A stretch of 64,000 nucleotides of DNA. It comes from Agapanthus africanus (Eukaryota > Streptophyta > Magnoliopsida > Asparagales > Amaryllidaceae). This document shows, in pieces, positions 12,119 to 23,731 of this stretch. The position numbers were made by a program, and so were the translations under genes. The stretch spans positions 293,222,044 to 293,286,043 of the forward strand of contig CM057337.1 in assembly GCA_030015575.1 (NCBI GenBank), in the 5' to 3' direction. The notes below the pieces were generated by a model that was not told where the DNA came from, searched no databases, and saw only the letters and a list, made by a program, of their open reading frames with translations. The number at the start of each line of letters is the position of its first letter. Position 1 is the first letter of the stretch.

Positions 12119-12870
12119 CTTCTGCACACCCCTTTAGGCCAAATGGTTTTCTTCCTTCCCTACCGTTCGGCACCAGCCTATGGTTTGGAAGAAGACTATC
12201 CAATGAGCATAATGGGTGTACTGTCCCAATCCTAGGATCACTCGCAATGAGAGAGGGTGAAGATAAAAGACAACCGAATAAACCTTATTCCTATTTCTCC
12301 TGAACCAGAATCCATCCCCGAACTGGAACAAGTTCCATTCGAGTTCGTATATAACCATACGATGGAGTATCCAAATAAACTGTGGATCTTCGTAGTGATA
12401 CGGAGTGTCCTGGAGAAATACAAAGGTGACGTGGGAGTGGTAACGAAATATTTGGTTTGGTCGTGAATATCTGTTGCAATTTACTTTGCCCTCTTACTAA
12501 TCCCTTGCTTTGTCTGAACTTAATACCTTCTGCACACCATCGTTATGCTAATTGGTTTTCTTCATTCCCTACCGGTCGGCACCAGCCTAAGGTTTGGAAG
12601 AAGACAATCCAATTTGCGTAATAGGTGTACTACCCCTAAACCAAGGAGTACTCGTAACCTGAGAGAGGGTAAAAGGAAAAGACAACTGAATAATCCTATC
12701 CGTTTTCTCCAGAACCTGAAACCATCCTCGAATAAATTCTTTCGAGTTCGTATATAACCATACGATGGTTTTGTCCAATGGAAGTGAACGTTCGTAGTAA
12801 TACGGGGTGTCCTGGAGAAAAGGGTAAAAGTAGGAGTGGCAATGAGGTCTGCAACTATGACAATCCAAAA
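12119..12870 (-). repeat. Imperfect direct repeat pair (about 400-bp units) specific to family B
   Basis: Two units begin TTCTGCACACC at about 12119 and 12529. Both contain GTTTTCTTC, TCCCTACCG, TCGGCACCAGCCTA and GTTTGGAAGAAGAC. B2 (about 20390-21150) and B3 (about 44575-45330) hold the same pair. Neither A nor C has it, and I recognise no protein in any frame. Confidence 0.75.
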
Positions 12871-12929
12871 GCCGGTGTTTAAGAAGGTTCGGTCAACTTG
12901 GTCACTGAGTCAAAGTCTTAGGGTCGGGT

Positions 12930-15228
12930 CAAATGGTCGCTGCCAGAGAGAGAGAGAAAAGAAACACTCAGCGTGCACTCTAACCTAGATCAGAATGGTT
13001 ACCAATTTATCTAATCTGGAATCCTCCCACTGTACCTCAAATTCTTCTCCAAACCTAAAAGAAGAATTAGTCGGGGTTACCCGAGGAGTATACCAACTCA
13101 TCAGTGGGAATCGGGATCCAACTCTCATCGCATGACAACGTGACGGAATCCGCTCACGGTATCACACTCCAGAAGGTATGCGCATATCTGGCAAGTTTCA
13201 GTACTTTTGAAACTCCCGATGTGATTTCTGCCCCATGCTCTTATGACCTTGACTTTGGCCAACATATCATAAGTCACATGTCAAGTTCTGCCCGTCATTC
13301 TCCAGGTTAATTTGAATCCACCCGTACATACCCTTGACTTTGGCCAAAATGGCAGCACGACTGTCCCAAACCAACGCATCTATCTATGCTGCATATGAAT
13401 ACCCCAATAGCTACCAATCACTGTGCCTTGACTTTGGCCAACATACACAGCTTGAATACTATTGACCACCCATATGAAACGACGGAGGGCTACGAATGGT
13501 TTCTGGCGAAAACCTTTAACGTAATGAACTTGATATCGTTGAAGGAACGGATAGCTTTTTAGAAAATATAGTGACGAAAACCTTTACTAAAGAGGTCACT
13601 CCCGGTGAAGGGATCTCGGCTCTTTCCCCGTAGAATGAGGTGCAGGATATTCCAAATGAATACCACGGTGCAAAGCAAAAGTAATCGGCTATAGTGAAGT
13701 TAATGCCCTGACGCAAACTTCTGTCCAAGGGGTCACTCCCGGTGAAGGGATCTCGGCCCTTGCCTCGTCGACTGAGGAGCAGGATATTCCAAATGAATAC
13801 CACGATGCAAAACAAAAGTGAACGTCCTTGCAACAACAGCTTTTTGAAAAGTGTTCCAACAACATCACAATAGGTTTGTTTAACTTGCATTGATCCGAAT
13901 CAATGCAGTCCCATCAATTGATCACACCACAAAGAACGAAAATATACTGACGTACGTATATGCCATTCGCATTCGCCACTGGGTCCCGTCATCACCCGTT
14001 AGGTTAGCTAACTAACGGCAGAGCGGGGACTGGACTAGCGCGGATGAAAAACATATACAACATCTACTAATATATATACCAATATATAGTATTTCGCTCA
14101 AGGCGTGAATAAAATGCAACATCACAGACAATGAACAGCATCACAGAAACAATACAGATATCTGGGATCCCCGGGTTTCACAGAGCCGCTGAAACCCGAC
14201 GTTCCCCTGGTCGTGTGGATAGCCTGTGCAATGAAATCCTAGACCCCTACGGGCGCGGCAAGTCACCCGCCAAAACCTGAAGCGAGGCAGCCCCCTTCAG
14301 CGCCGTGAATGGACCACCCAGCACTTCACGGAATCCGGCAACTTGGGCACCCCTCCTGGGTCAAACCTGTACCCCCTACGAGTGCGGCGAATAGCCTGCC
14401 AATCCTAGAGTGAAGCCCCCTCCGTCCCAATGCCATGAGATGCGGGCTTGCTGCCCTCTAGAACCCGGCTATCCGTGCACCCCTCCGCGGGGTAATCCTA
14501 GTACAAAAAGTAAAATATACATACACCGGGTACATCGACCGCAACCAGGTCGTGCCCCAAAAGAATAATACAATCAGGCAGTGACGGCAGTCCACATGTC
14601 GGACGCTCGCCCCGCAATATCAAATGTACATAATACAACAAAACAGTACTAGTATTGCATCCAGGCTATCCCCCACGACCGATCCGCAACAACACAGCAA
14701 ATACATAGAACATCAACGTGAAAGTCACGTTCGCAAATCCGTCTAACCGGGCTATAGCAGTTAGACCGGATTTACCGATCGAGTGACATTCACGGTCGCA
14801 GATATAATGTAAATACTGTGAAAACTAACGTGTTTAAATTTCGATCGACAAAATATCAAGAAGTGGGCCCCACGACTTACTGGTGAACAGTAACAAAATC
14901 TGGGCAAAAACGATATATTTCAAAAACCCCAAAATCCAACCATGAACCAACTGACAAAATTTGGGAGCACGTGCTCCCCACGTGGCCGCGGTTGCGCGGC
15001 AAAACCATGGTTTTGGCCGCGCTTCCGCGGCAACTTAGAGGGATCACGAGTCCAAATTTTGTCGTGACTCTTAAATGTTCCTGCTCTGATTTTTAAGACA
15101 TCCAGAAATAATTTTTGAGACCGTTTAAAAACAACAGAAACTGTCGGCTTGGATTTTTGCAGTTTTCGATTTCCGGTCGGATCGAAGTTTTAAACGCGTT
15201 AGCACAAGTTAGCATAGCAAAATGGTGA
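12930..15228 (-). other. Structured untranslated leader of B1
   Basis: From the GAGAGAGAGA run (12950) to the PBS. It contains the triple hairpin set (13240-13450), a duplicated CACTCCCGGTGAAGGGATCT motif (13598, 13735), the conserved 90-bp block (13960-14050, palindrome 13996-14018), rows of GGGTGCAC-like repeats (14160-14510), and the GC-rich hairpin (14985-15031). The 124-codon frame across the duplicated motif is a by-product of that repeat. Confidence 0.7.
14985..15031 (-). other. GC-rich hairpin of B1 leader
   Basis: Arms GCCGCGGTTGCGCGGC and GCCGCGCTTCCGCGGC pair with two mismatches. The loop AAAACCATGGTTTT is itself a perfect palindrome. It lies 211 bases from the LTR. Confidence 0.75.
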
Positions 15229-15241
15229 GGCTCTGATACCA
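15229..15241 (-). promoter_or_regulatory. Primer binding site of B1
   Basis: TGGTATCAGAGCC on the element strand, one base from the LTR and matching initiator-Met tRNA. Confidence 0.9.
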
Positions 15242-15242
15242 C

Positions 15243-17454
15243 TGTAAGTGTACGTTAGCGCCCCGGCAGTCTACAGACGCCAATCGCGGAATAAAACTTT
15301 TTAACTTGGCGCTATCGTATACTTTAACCCGGATCTGCCATTATTGCTAAACTAACAAACAGTAAAGAGTGTAGAAATGTTGTACCGAGTGATCCGAGTC
15401 CTCCGGTCTTCTTTTCATCATCCCGATCTCCCGCGGAAAAGCTTGGCTCCACATCGTCGCCTCCTCGCCGGAAAGGGCACCACATCGCCTTCGTCTTTTA
15501 CGGGCTCCCGCCTCAATACCGAGGCAACTCGAGCATGAAGCCGGCAACTCGACATGCTCAAGAAATGCTGTAGGAAGCGTAGTGTAGAATCATAGTCTCA
15601 CTTTGGGGTTTGTTGCCTTTGGATGGAGGAATGAAAACAAGGAAAATATATGGTGCTTTCATTTTTCCTTGCATGAAGATATGAGATGAAGAAAAATGTG
15701 TCATGCCAAAATGAAATTTTTCTCTCATCTCCTCACTCAAGTGGCCGGCCTTCACTTGTAGGAAATGGTGGAGGGAAATGATATGTATCATGAAGGGAGG
15801 TGAGTGTAGGAGTGCAAGGAGGGTGACCATATCAAGAGACCAATAAACATACAACCATGCTTATTACTTTTTCAACCCATACCCTTTCACTTCACCTTTA
15901 AATCAAGTCATGGAGCAAGACAAGAAAGGTGTCATAATCAATATATATATATACAATAAAACCCTCCACAAAGAGTTATTTGCGAACTCGCAAATAACCC
16001 CCTCCATCGGAAATGTCCGGCCGGGAAAGAACAAAGGAAAACCGGCCGGGACGAAATGCAAACTGGCAACTCCAGAAAACTGGTCCCGTAATAAATTACA
16101 GGAAAACCCCTACACTGTGCATACACACCTGCATCTGTATTCCGACCGGATACAAATGCAATGAGACAAAATCTACACTGTACTAAACTAGTACCGGCTT
16201 AAACCAAAGCCGGCTAGTAAAATCCGTTCGATCCTGATCCGTGCAATACCGCACGTATCTGATCGAACCCTGCCATATAACTATACGGCCACTAGTACAA
16301 AACTGTCCGATCCTAATCCGTGCAATACCGCACGTATCTGATCGAACCCTGCCATATCTCCATACGGCCTCTACAGCGTTTCGCCCGAAAGCTTGAGTAA
16401 CTGAAAGTGTGGTGGACTCTAAAGACTCGTCAATGCTATGGCTGTGGATTTAACCACTGGCACGTCAGAGGTATAAGCCAATACGTGACGGGCCACCAGC
16501 TATTGACCAAAAGGGACGTCGATGAGGAAGCTCACCCCGACACCCAACTGAGCCTGTCAGTGACAATATCCGTACAGTCCGGTCCGTTCGTCTATGAGTA
16601 TCGCATGGCGGGCCTAGGGGGTTGGTAAAAGTCAGACCCCCAAAAGCGGTACAAGTCGTGTCGGAGTGTAGCCCAGAACGCCCTGAGATACTACTGGAAT
16701 ACCTACCAGTAAATCTCCTGCCTCGGCCGAGGGCTTTGCGTAATGGCTCTCCTAGACACAGCGCGACCTCACCCCCAATACCGGGAGAGACGAACCCCTG
16801 CAGATCCGCTCACTGCCTCCATGTGGCTCGGGACTGCACCCAACTAAAACCTGTTTGCACGACTCCTTTGAGCCGTGGTAGGGTAGTAATCAAAGTACAG
16901 TGGGAACTCACACGAGACAAATGACGATCTCAGGTCGATGAACTAACCTGTACACATGTCACCAGGGAACTGCTATCTGACATCTGGTACAAGACCAACT
17001 AGCAGGTTCCCGGCGAGTCCTGTCCGGTGTACTCATAACCCAATGAGCACCTGTATACATCTTAGGTGAACCAACTGACACCAGTGGCTTGTGAGACCGG
17101 CCACCGCCCCTCGTCGGGGTCTCGACTGTATACACTAGTCTACTAATGGAGTATCGATACCCTGTCTCGAAACTCCTACGACTAGGGACCTTTTAAGGAT
17201 GTGCTTATAGACCCCAGCTCCCACGTATATGATCGCCATCATACTGCTGGTCGTCAAGCAAGAATCCCAGGGGCTCTATCAACGTGCAATAGCGACATGT
17301 CAGGTCACCTAAAGCAGTACACGATGATAAAGATAAACCAGATAGCATACTATCATCTCGAGCAAGACTGTCCTATCGGGATAGGTCCTCCCTCAATCAT
17401 TGCAATCACGTGCCTGTGATCCAATAATTGACTCTGAGGGCACTATCTCCAACA
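15243..17454 (-). repeat. B1 5' LTR
   Basis: 2212 bp, nearly identical to the 3' LTR at 7303-9514. The outer end is followed by the TSD ACAAA at 17455-17459. Confidence 0.95.
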
Positions 17455-17459
17455 ACAAA

Positions 17460-18463
17460 CATATATCACATATGCAACTTGTGCACATAAAGTGAGAAAG
17501 TCAATCTTAAGTGAACAAATACTAGTTAATGTAAAGTAATATATCAAATATATAATTATACATTAAATAATTAAATCAACACTTGATTTAATGATCCGGT
17601 CATATCGCATATAACCGACCAATATCTAGTGTATCAATATATCGAATCAACACTTGATTCGGTAACCCGGCTATATCACATATAACCGACTGCTGATACA
17701 AATCGTGAGAATAGAATACAGTATCACATACTGGTATTATTCTCGGTCCTGCACATATCTCATATGCGCTCCTATTTCGTTTCGCTTGAGCTAGGAAACC
17801 TCTGTGTAGGACTCTAAAGACCCGTCAATACGCCGGCAGTAGGTGGCGATCATATCAATCACCCACAAGCTGCAAACGGTCTGCTAAATGTAACGGCCAC
17901 CCGGGTATTGAGCGATCAGAAGATCAACGATCAAGCTTGCTCACACTCCCGCGAATCCAATCAGTAACACTTACCGCACAGTCCGGTCTGTTCGTCTGAT
18001 ATCTCGCATATCACGCCTACGGGTGGTAAACGTCAGACCCCAGTAGCTTGATAAGTCATGCCGATGTAAGGTCCATAACAAGCATGAAACTACTGATAAC
18101 ACTTACCAGTAAATTAGTGCAACCCTGGCCAAGGATTTCCAGTTATGGTCAGTCGAGCATAGCGCAACATCAACCCCCAATACCGGGAGAGACGAATCCC
18201 CTCCTATCGCTCATTGCCTCCATGTGAATCGGGACTGTACCCAAAAACCACTTGTTTGCATGATTCAGTAGAGCCGTGGTAGGGTGGTAAACAAAGCACA
18301 GTGGGAGACACACAAGACTTTATGACGATCTCGGGTCAACAGACTAAGCTGTACCAGTTTCACCAGAGAACTGCCATCTGACGTGAGGTATAATACCATC
18401 TGGGAGTTCTCGGCGAGTCCGTTTAGTGTACCCAGTCTCCACTGAGCACCCGCATACCATCTC
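17460..18463 (-). repeat. A1 5' LTR, middle segment
   Basis: Continues the A LTR after the B1 insertion (compare 62050-63050). It stops abruptly at ACCATCTC (18463), where family B leader sequence begins in the opposite orientation. About 186 bp of A LTR (window positions 144-329 in the 3' LTR) is missing before it resumes at 26071. Confidence 0.88.
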
Positions 18464-20300
18464 GTGAATGTCATTTGATCGGTAAATCCAGTCTATCTGC
18501 TATAGCCCTTTTAGACGGATTTGCGAACGTGACATTCACGTTGATGTTCTGTGTTGTGCTGTGATGTTGCGGATTGGTCGTGGGGGATAGCCTGGATGCA
18601 ATGGTAGTACAGTTTTGTTTTATATGTACATTTGATATTGCGGGGCGAGCGTCCGACATGTAGACTGCCGTCACTGCCTGTTTGTATTATTCTTTTGGGG
18701 CACGACCGGGTCGAGGTCGATGTACCCGTTGTATGTATATTTTACTTTCTGTACTAGGATTGCCCTGCGGAGGGGTGCACGGATAGCCGGGTTCTAGAGG
18801 GCAACGAGCCCGCATCTCATGGCGTTGAGACGGAGGGGGCTTTACTATAGAATTGGCGGGCTATTCGCCGCACTCGTAGGGAGTATAGGTTGACCCAGGA
18901 GGGGTGCCCAAGTTACCGGATTCCGTGAAGTGCTGGGTGGTCCATTCACGTTGCTGAAGGGGGCTGCCTCACTTCAGGTTTTGGCGGGTAACTTGCCGCA
19001 CCCGTAGGGGTCTAGGATTTTCATTGCATAGGCTATCCACATGACCAGGGGAACGTCGGGTTTCAGTAGCGGCTCTATGAAACCCGGGGATCCCAGATAT
19101 CAGTATTGTTTTATGATGCTGTACATTTCTGTGATGTTGCATTTTATCACGCCTTGAGCGAATATTATATATTGATATATATACTAGTAGATGTTGTATA
19201 TGTTTTGCATCCGTGCTAGTCCAGTCCCCGCTCTGTCGTTAGTTAAGTAACTTAACGGGTGATGACGGGACCCAGTGGCGAATGCGGATGGCATATACGT
19301 ACATCATTATTTTCATTCTTTTGTGTTGTGATCAATTGATGGGACTGCGTTGATTCTGATCAATGCAAGATAAACAAACCTATTCTGATGTTGTTGGAAC
19401 ACTTTTCAAAAAGCTGTTATTGCAAGGGCGTTCTCTTTTGTTTTGCACCGTGGTATTCAGTTGGAATATCCTGCTCCTCAGTCGACGAGGCAAGGGCCGA
19501 GATCCTTTCACTGGGAGTGACCCATTGGACAAAAGTTTGCGTCAGGGCAAAAACTTCACTATAGCCGATTACTTTTGCTTTGCATCGTTGTATTCATTTG
19601 GAATATCCTGCACCTCATTCTACGGGGAAAGAGCCGAGATCCCTTCACCGGGAGTGATCTCTTTAGCAAAGGTTTTCGTCACTATATTTTTTATAAAGCT
19701 ATCAGTTCCTTCAACGATATCAAGTTCATTATGTTAAAGGTTTTCTCCAGAAACCATTCGTAGCCCTCCGTCATTTCAGAACGGTAGCACTTAGTATACA
19801 TGCTATGTATGTTGGCCTTCATCAAGGCATTGTGTATGGTAGCTATTTGTTACTTTTCTGCAGCATAGAAAGATGCGTTGGTTTGGGACAGTTGTACTAC
19901 TATTTTGGCCTTTGTCAAGGATATGTACGGGTGGGTTCAAATTAACTTGGATAATGACGGGTAGAACTTGACATGTGACTTATGATATGTTGGCCATCGT
20001 CAAGGTCATAAGAGCATGGGGCAAAAATCCACATCGGGAGTTTCTAAAGAAACTGAAACTTGCCAGATATGCGCATACCTTCTGGAGTGTGATAACATGA
20101 GCGGATTCCGTCACGTTATCATGCGATGATAGTTGGATCCCGATTCCCACTAATGAGTTGGTTTACTCCTCGGGTGATCCCGGCTAATTCTTCTTTCAGG
20201 TTTGGGGAAGGATTTGACGTTACAGTGGGAGGTTCCCAGATTAGATAAAGTGATAACCATTCTGATCTAGGTTAGAGTGCACGCTGAGTGTTTCTTTTCT
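18464..20300 (+). other. B2 leader (partial)
   Basis: Starts GTGAATGTCATTTGATCGG, equal to 42645 in B3. It carries the palindrome of the conserved block (19236-19258), two copies of the CCCTTCACCGGGAGTGA-type motif (about 19500 and 19640, the first mutated) and one clear TTGAC-type hairpin (19979-20011). The frame 19363-19737 runs over the duplicated motif and is not a gene. Confidence 0.65.
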
Positions 20301-23300
20301 CTCTCTCTTTCGAAGCGACCATTGACCCGACCCTAGACTATGACTCAGTGACTAAGTTGACCGAACCTTCTTAACATTGGCTTTTGGATTGTCAGAGTTG
20401 CAAACCTCATTGCCACTCCTACTTTTACCCTTTTCTCCAGGACACCCCGTATTACTACGAACGTCCACTTCCATTGGACAAAACCATCGTATGGTTATAT
20501 ACGAACTCGAAGGAATTCGAGGATGGTTTCCGGTTCTGGAGAAAACGAATAGGACTATTCAGTTGTCTTTTCCTTTTACCTTCTCTCAGATTACGAGTAC
20601 TCCTTGGTTTAGGAGATAGTACACCTATTACGCAAATTGGATAGTCTTCTTCCAAACCATAGGCAGGTGCCGACCGGTAGGGAATGAAGAAAACCAATTA
20701 GCCTAAAAACGGTGTACAGAAGGTATCGAGTTAAGACAAAGAAAGGGATTAGGGCAAAGTAAATTGCGACTGCTATTCACGACCGAACCAAATATTTCTT
20801 CGCCAATCCTAAATCACCTTTGTATTTCTCCAGGACACTCCGTATCACTACGATGATCCGAAGTTTATTGGATAATCCATCGTATGGTTATATACGAACT
20901 CGAAAGGAACTTGTTCCAGTTCGGGGATGGATCCTGGTTCAGGAGAAATAGGAATAAGGTTCATTCGGTTGTCTTTTATCTTCACCTTCTCTGGCATTGC
21001 GAGTGCTCCCAGGATTAGGACAGTACACCCTATATGCTTATTGGATAGTCTTCTTCCAAACCATAGGCTGGTGCCGAACGGTAGGGAATGAAGAAAACCA
21101 TTTGGCCTAATGGGGTGAACAGAAGGTAACTACTAAAGACATTTAAAGGGATTTGGAGAGATGGCAAAGAATTATACGGTTACAGTTGTGAATCTGGATA
21201 ATGGAAGAGGCATTACTAGGAATACCCGGATACCGCTACGAAACATTTCAATGTTTCAGTTTAACTGTGGACAGTTAAAAGAAAACTGATTTCCCAATTA
21301 GACACTTGCTCCAGGGTATGTATTTACCAGGTTTGATTCTCACATCTGTATGGTTTTACAGATGATGAGTGAGAGTAAGTTATTGGGAATTAGGTGGTCA
21401 TCCTCATTATATCGGGATTCGTTGTAATTGGTGATATTTGAGAAAGCCACATGGGCTGTTTGCCGGTCGACAAATATTTGGTTTTGAGTATCCGTTATAA
21501 TGCACTAATTTCAAATTGATATATCTGTATGTCTATTTTTATATAGTGAGATGTACCTTTTTGAAATTATGTCTATGACATTTATCAGTGGATGGTTAGG
21601 TAAGGAGAATTAAACAACGGTGTAATTCTTCTTAACCATAAGTACAATTTTCAACCTACGACACACAGTGAATGAGTTATTCGACTCAAGGGACTTATAC
21701 AAAGTATTGTATATTGTCCAGTGTCCTTTAGGATAGAGGGTTGGTCCTCGTACTATATTCTGTTTACTTATGACTTCTCTAGTTCTTAGACAAGTGTTTC
21801 GTAGAAACACAGGGTCCAAGTTTTGAGAAGTTATAGGTATAAGAATAAAGTAGAGAACCAGGTATTGTAAGTATCGGGATTCTTCAAGATGATCGAAGAT
21901 GTAGATACTTGTACATGGTATTCAGTTGATAGTAATGGTTAAGAGAACTTGCTTCTCTTTCAGGTTACTCATAATTGGAAGTACTCCTAAGTTGAGTAAC
22001 GCTGATCGGCCTCCTTCCATTTAGTTGACATGCACTGGAGACAGCTGCATGATTTGAATCTGGTTCAATTAAATCAGTGCCTCTGTTTCTATATTGGATA
22101 TAGAACGGTTCATATCTTGACATTGTTAAGGTACGGGGAGTTGTCCAACTTATGCTTAAAACCAGACACTGGACTACTCAAGGCACGTTTCTGTAATGGC
22201 TGTTTGTGGGTTGACCCGGGCTATGACGAGGGTTGATTTTCTACCAACTGGAAGATCAATAGTGATATTGTTCTTGACTCGCCAGAGTTTTAATTAAAAA
22301 TGGATTTTTTCAGAAAACAGTAGTGGGAGTATGGTAGAACTGGAAGTGATTCCAGAACTGCAAACGATTACTGAAGATTTGATAAGAACCTAAAGATTCA
22401 ATCTGGTTTGACATTCCATTGGCCACTCCGCAGATATGGTGGGTAACCTCAGGCACCCGAGAGGTACATCGGTATGCTCAAGGACGGTGGCAGGGAGGTT
22501 CTTGTTTACCCAAACTTTCCATTGCTGTTGCTCCAGACTGTGAGACCCGGCAGGAGGATGAGTATAGCGTCTTTCTAAACTGGCTTTAGAAGTGTACGTC
22601 AACATGACTCTGCCAGAGGGTTGTCGTAGTCAGTGGGAGCAGCGGAAGCATTGGTGGACATCAGGCTTATGTCTATTTATAGACTAAAGCAGATATAGCG
22701 GAGATAGATCATCTATTTCTGATGTGACAGTCATAGGTTTGACTTCATCAGAATAGGGGATGGATCTGTTAAGAAGGTAGTAGGGTGTGATGTCCAGGTA
22801 TTTAGATGACATACACATAGTAGGAAGTGATATTCCTACACTACGATCGGTTATACTTTGGTCGTCACACAGTGATTTCTCCACATAGGACTTTGATATC
22901 ATATCAGTCATTCTGGTTACTAGATCTATTGTTTTAGATCTAGATTTGGGTGGTTTCCTAATCTGGGTACCTTGACAGCATTCTATGAGTATTTAGAATG
23001 GACGACTCCGGGCACGGTAGTATACCTGCAAGTAATGGAGTCACCCTCTCTAAAGGTGTCTTACAGACTAAAGGGGAGAGGGACGCGCATGATTGGCAGA
23101 TCACTTGCTTAGGCAATTGAGTTGATCATGAGATGTCAAGTACCACACCAGATGTTGTTCTTGCAGTAGGTGCAATAAGTTGATATTCATCCAATTCTAG
23201 AGAAACATTCGGAAGCAGTTATAGAACATAAGTGAATGTTCTAGGGATATGATAACGGAAGCCTCCTTTAGGAGACGGTTATCATTCCAGGCTTCCAAGG

Positions 23301-23731
23301 TGACCTGGATGGCAGAGTGGCTGTCAGAGTTATAGTTTTCTCTTTGACGAGGGGCAGTATTTTGGACAGATGGTCCAGATGGATACTGAGGGAAAGCATG
23401 GCGCAGGATACTGATTAAGTTCAGTTGACAATACAGTCTAAGAAGTTTGGATTTGGAGTTCATTTATGAGCTAGGTCCCATCAGATATCCAGACATATTC
23501 TAAGACAGGTATTGCTCATTTCGGGAGATGGCTTTCTCCGCGAACTTGAGATATAGAGAGACATAGAAAGAAACATCACAGCGGATCCACTCACTGAGGC
23601 TATTCCTCGAATGCCATAGTTTCGCAAACGAGCTTTGTGAGACTGACAAGTAGAGGAGTTGGGTGTTCGGTATCACACGGACTGTGAGTATGCGACATCG
23701 CAATAATTATCCTTGAGTGCAAGTGGGAGAT
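20301..23731 (+). pseudogene. B2 interior: B-specific repeats and decayed pol
   Basis: The repeat pair lies at about 20390-21150. Integrase-like blocks are at about 21950-22200, RT remnants at about 22700-23100 and RNase H remnants at 23130-23715, all full of stops. It is the same order as B3. The PPT AAGTGGGAGAT immediately precedes 23732. Confidence 0.65.

Larger units (their letters stand above)
7303..17454 (-). mobile_element. Complete copia-type LTR retrotransposon B1 (non-autonomous, very young)
   Basis: LTRs at 7303-9514 and 15243-17454 are each 2212 bp and start TGTAAG / end TAACA-type CCAACA on the + strand. The 5-bp TSD ACAAA flanks it (7298-7302 and 17455-17459), and removing it restores the A LTR sequence seen at 62040-62070. 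PBS and PPT are intact. The 5.7-kb interior has no gag and only decayed pol. I noticed two differences between the LTRs (near 8468/16408 and 9287/17227), so the insertion is recent although the element codes for nothing complete. Confidence 0.95.
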
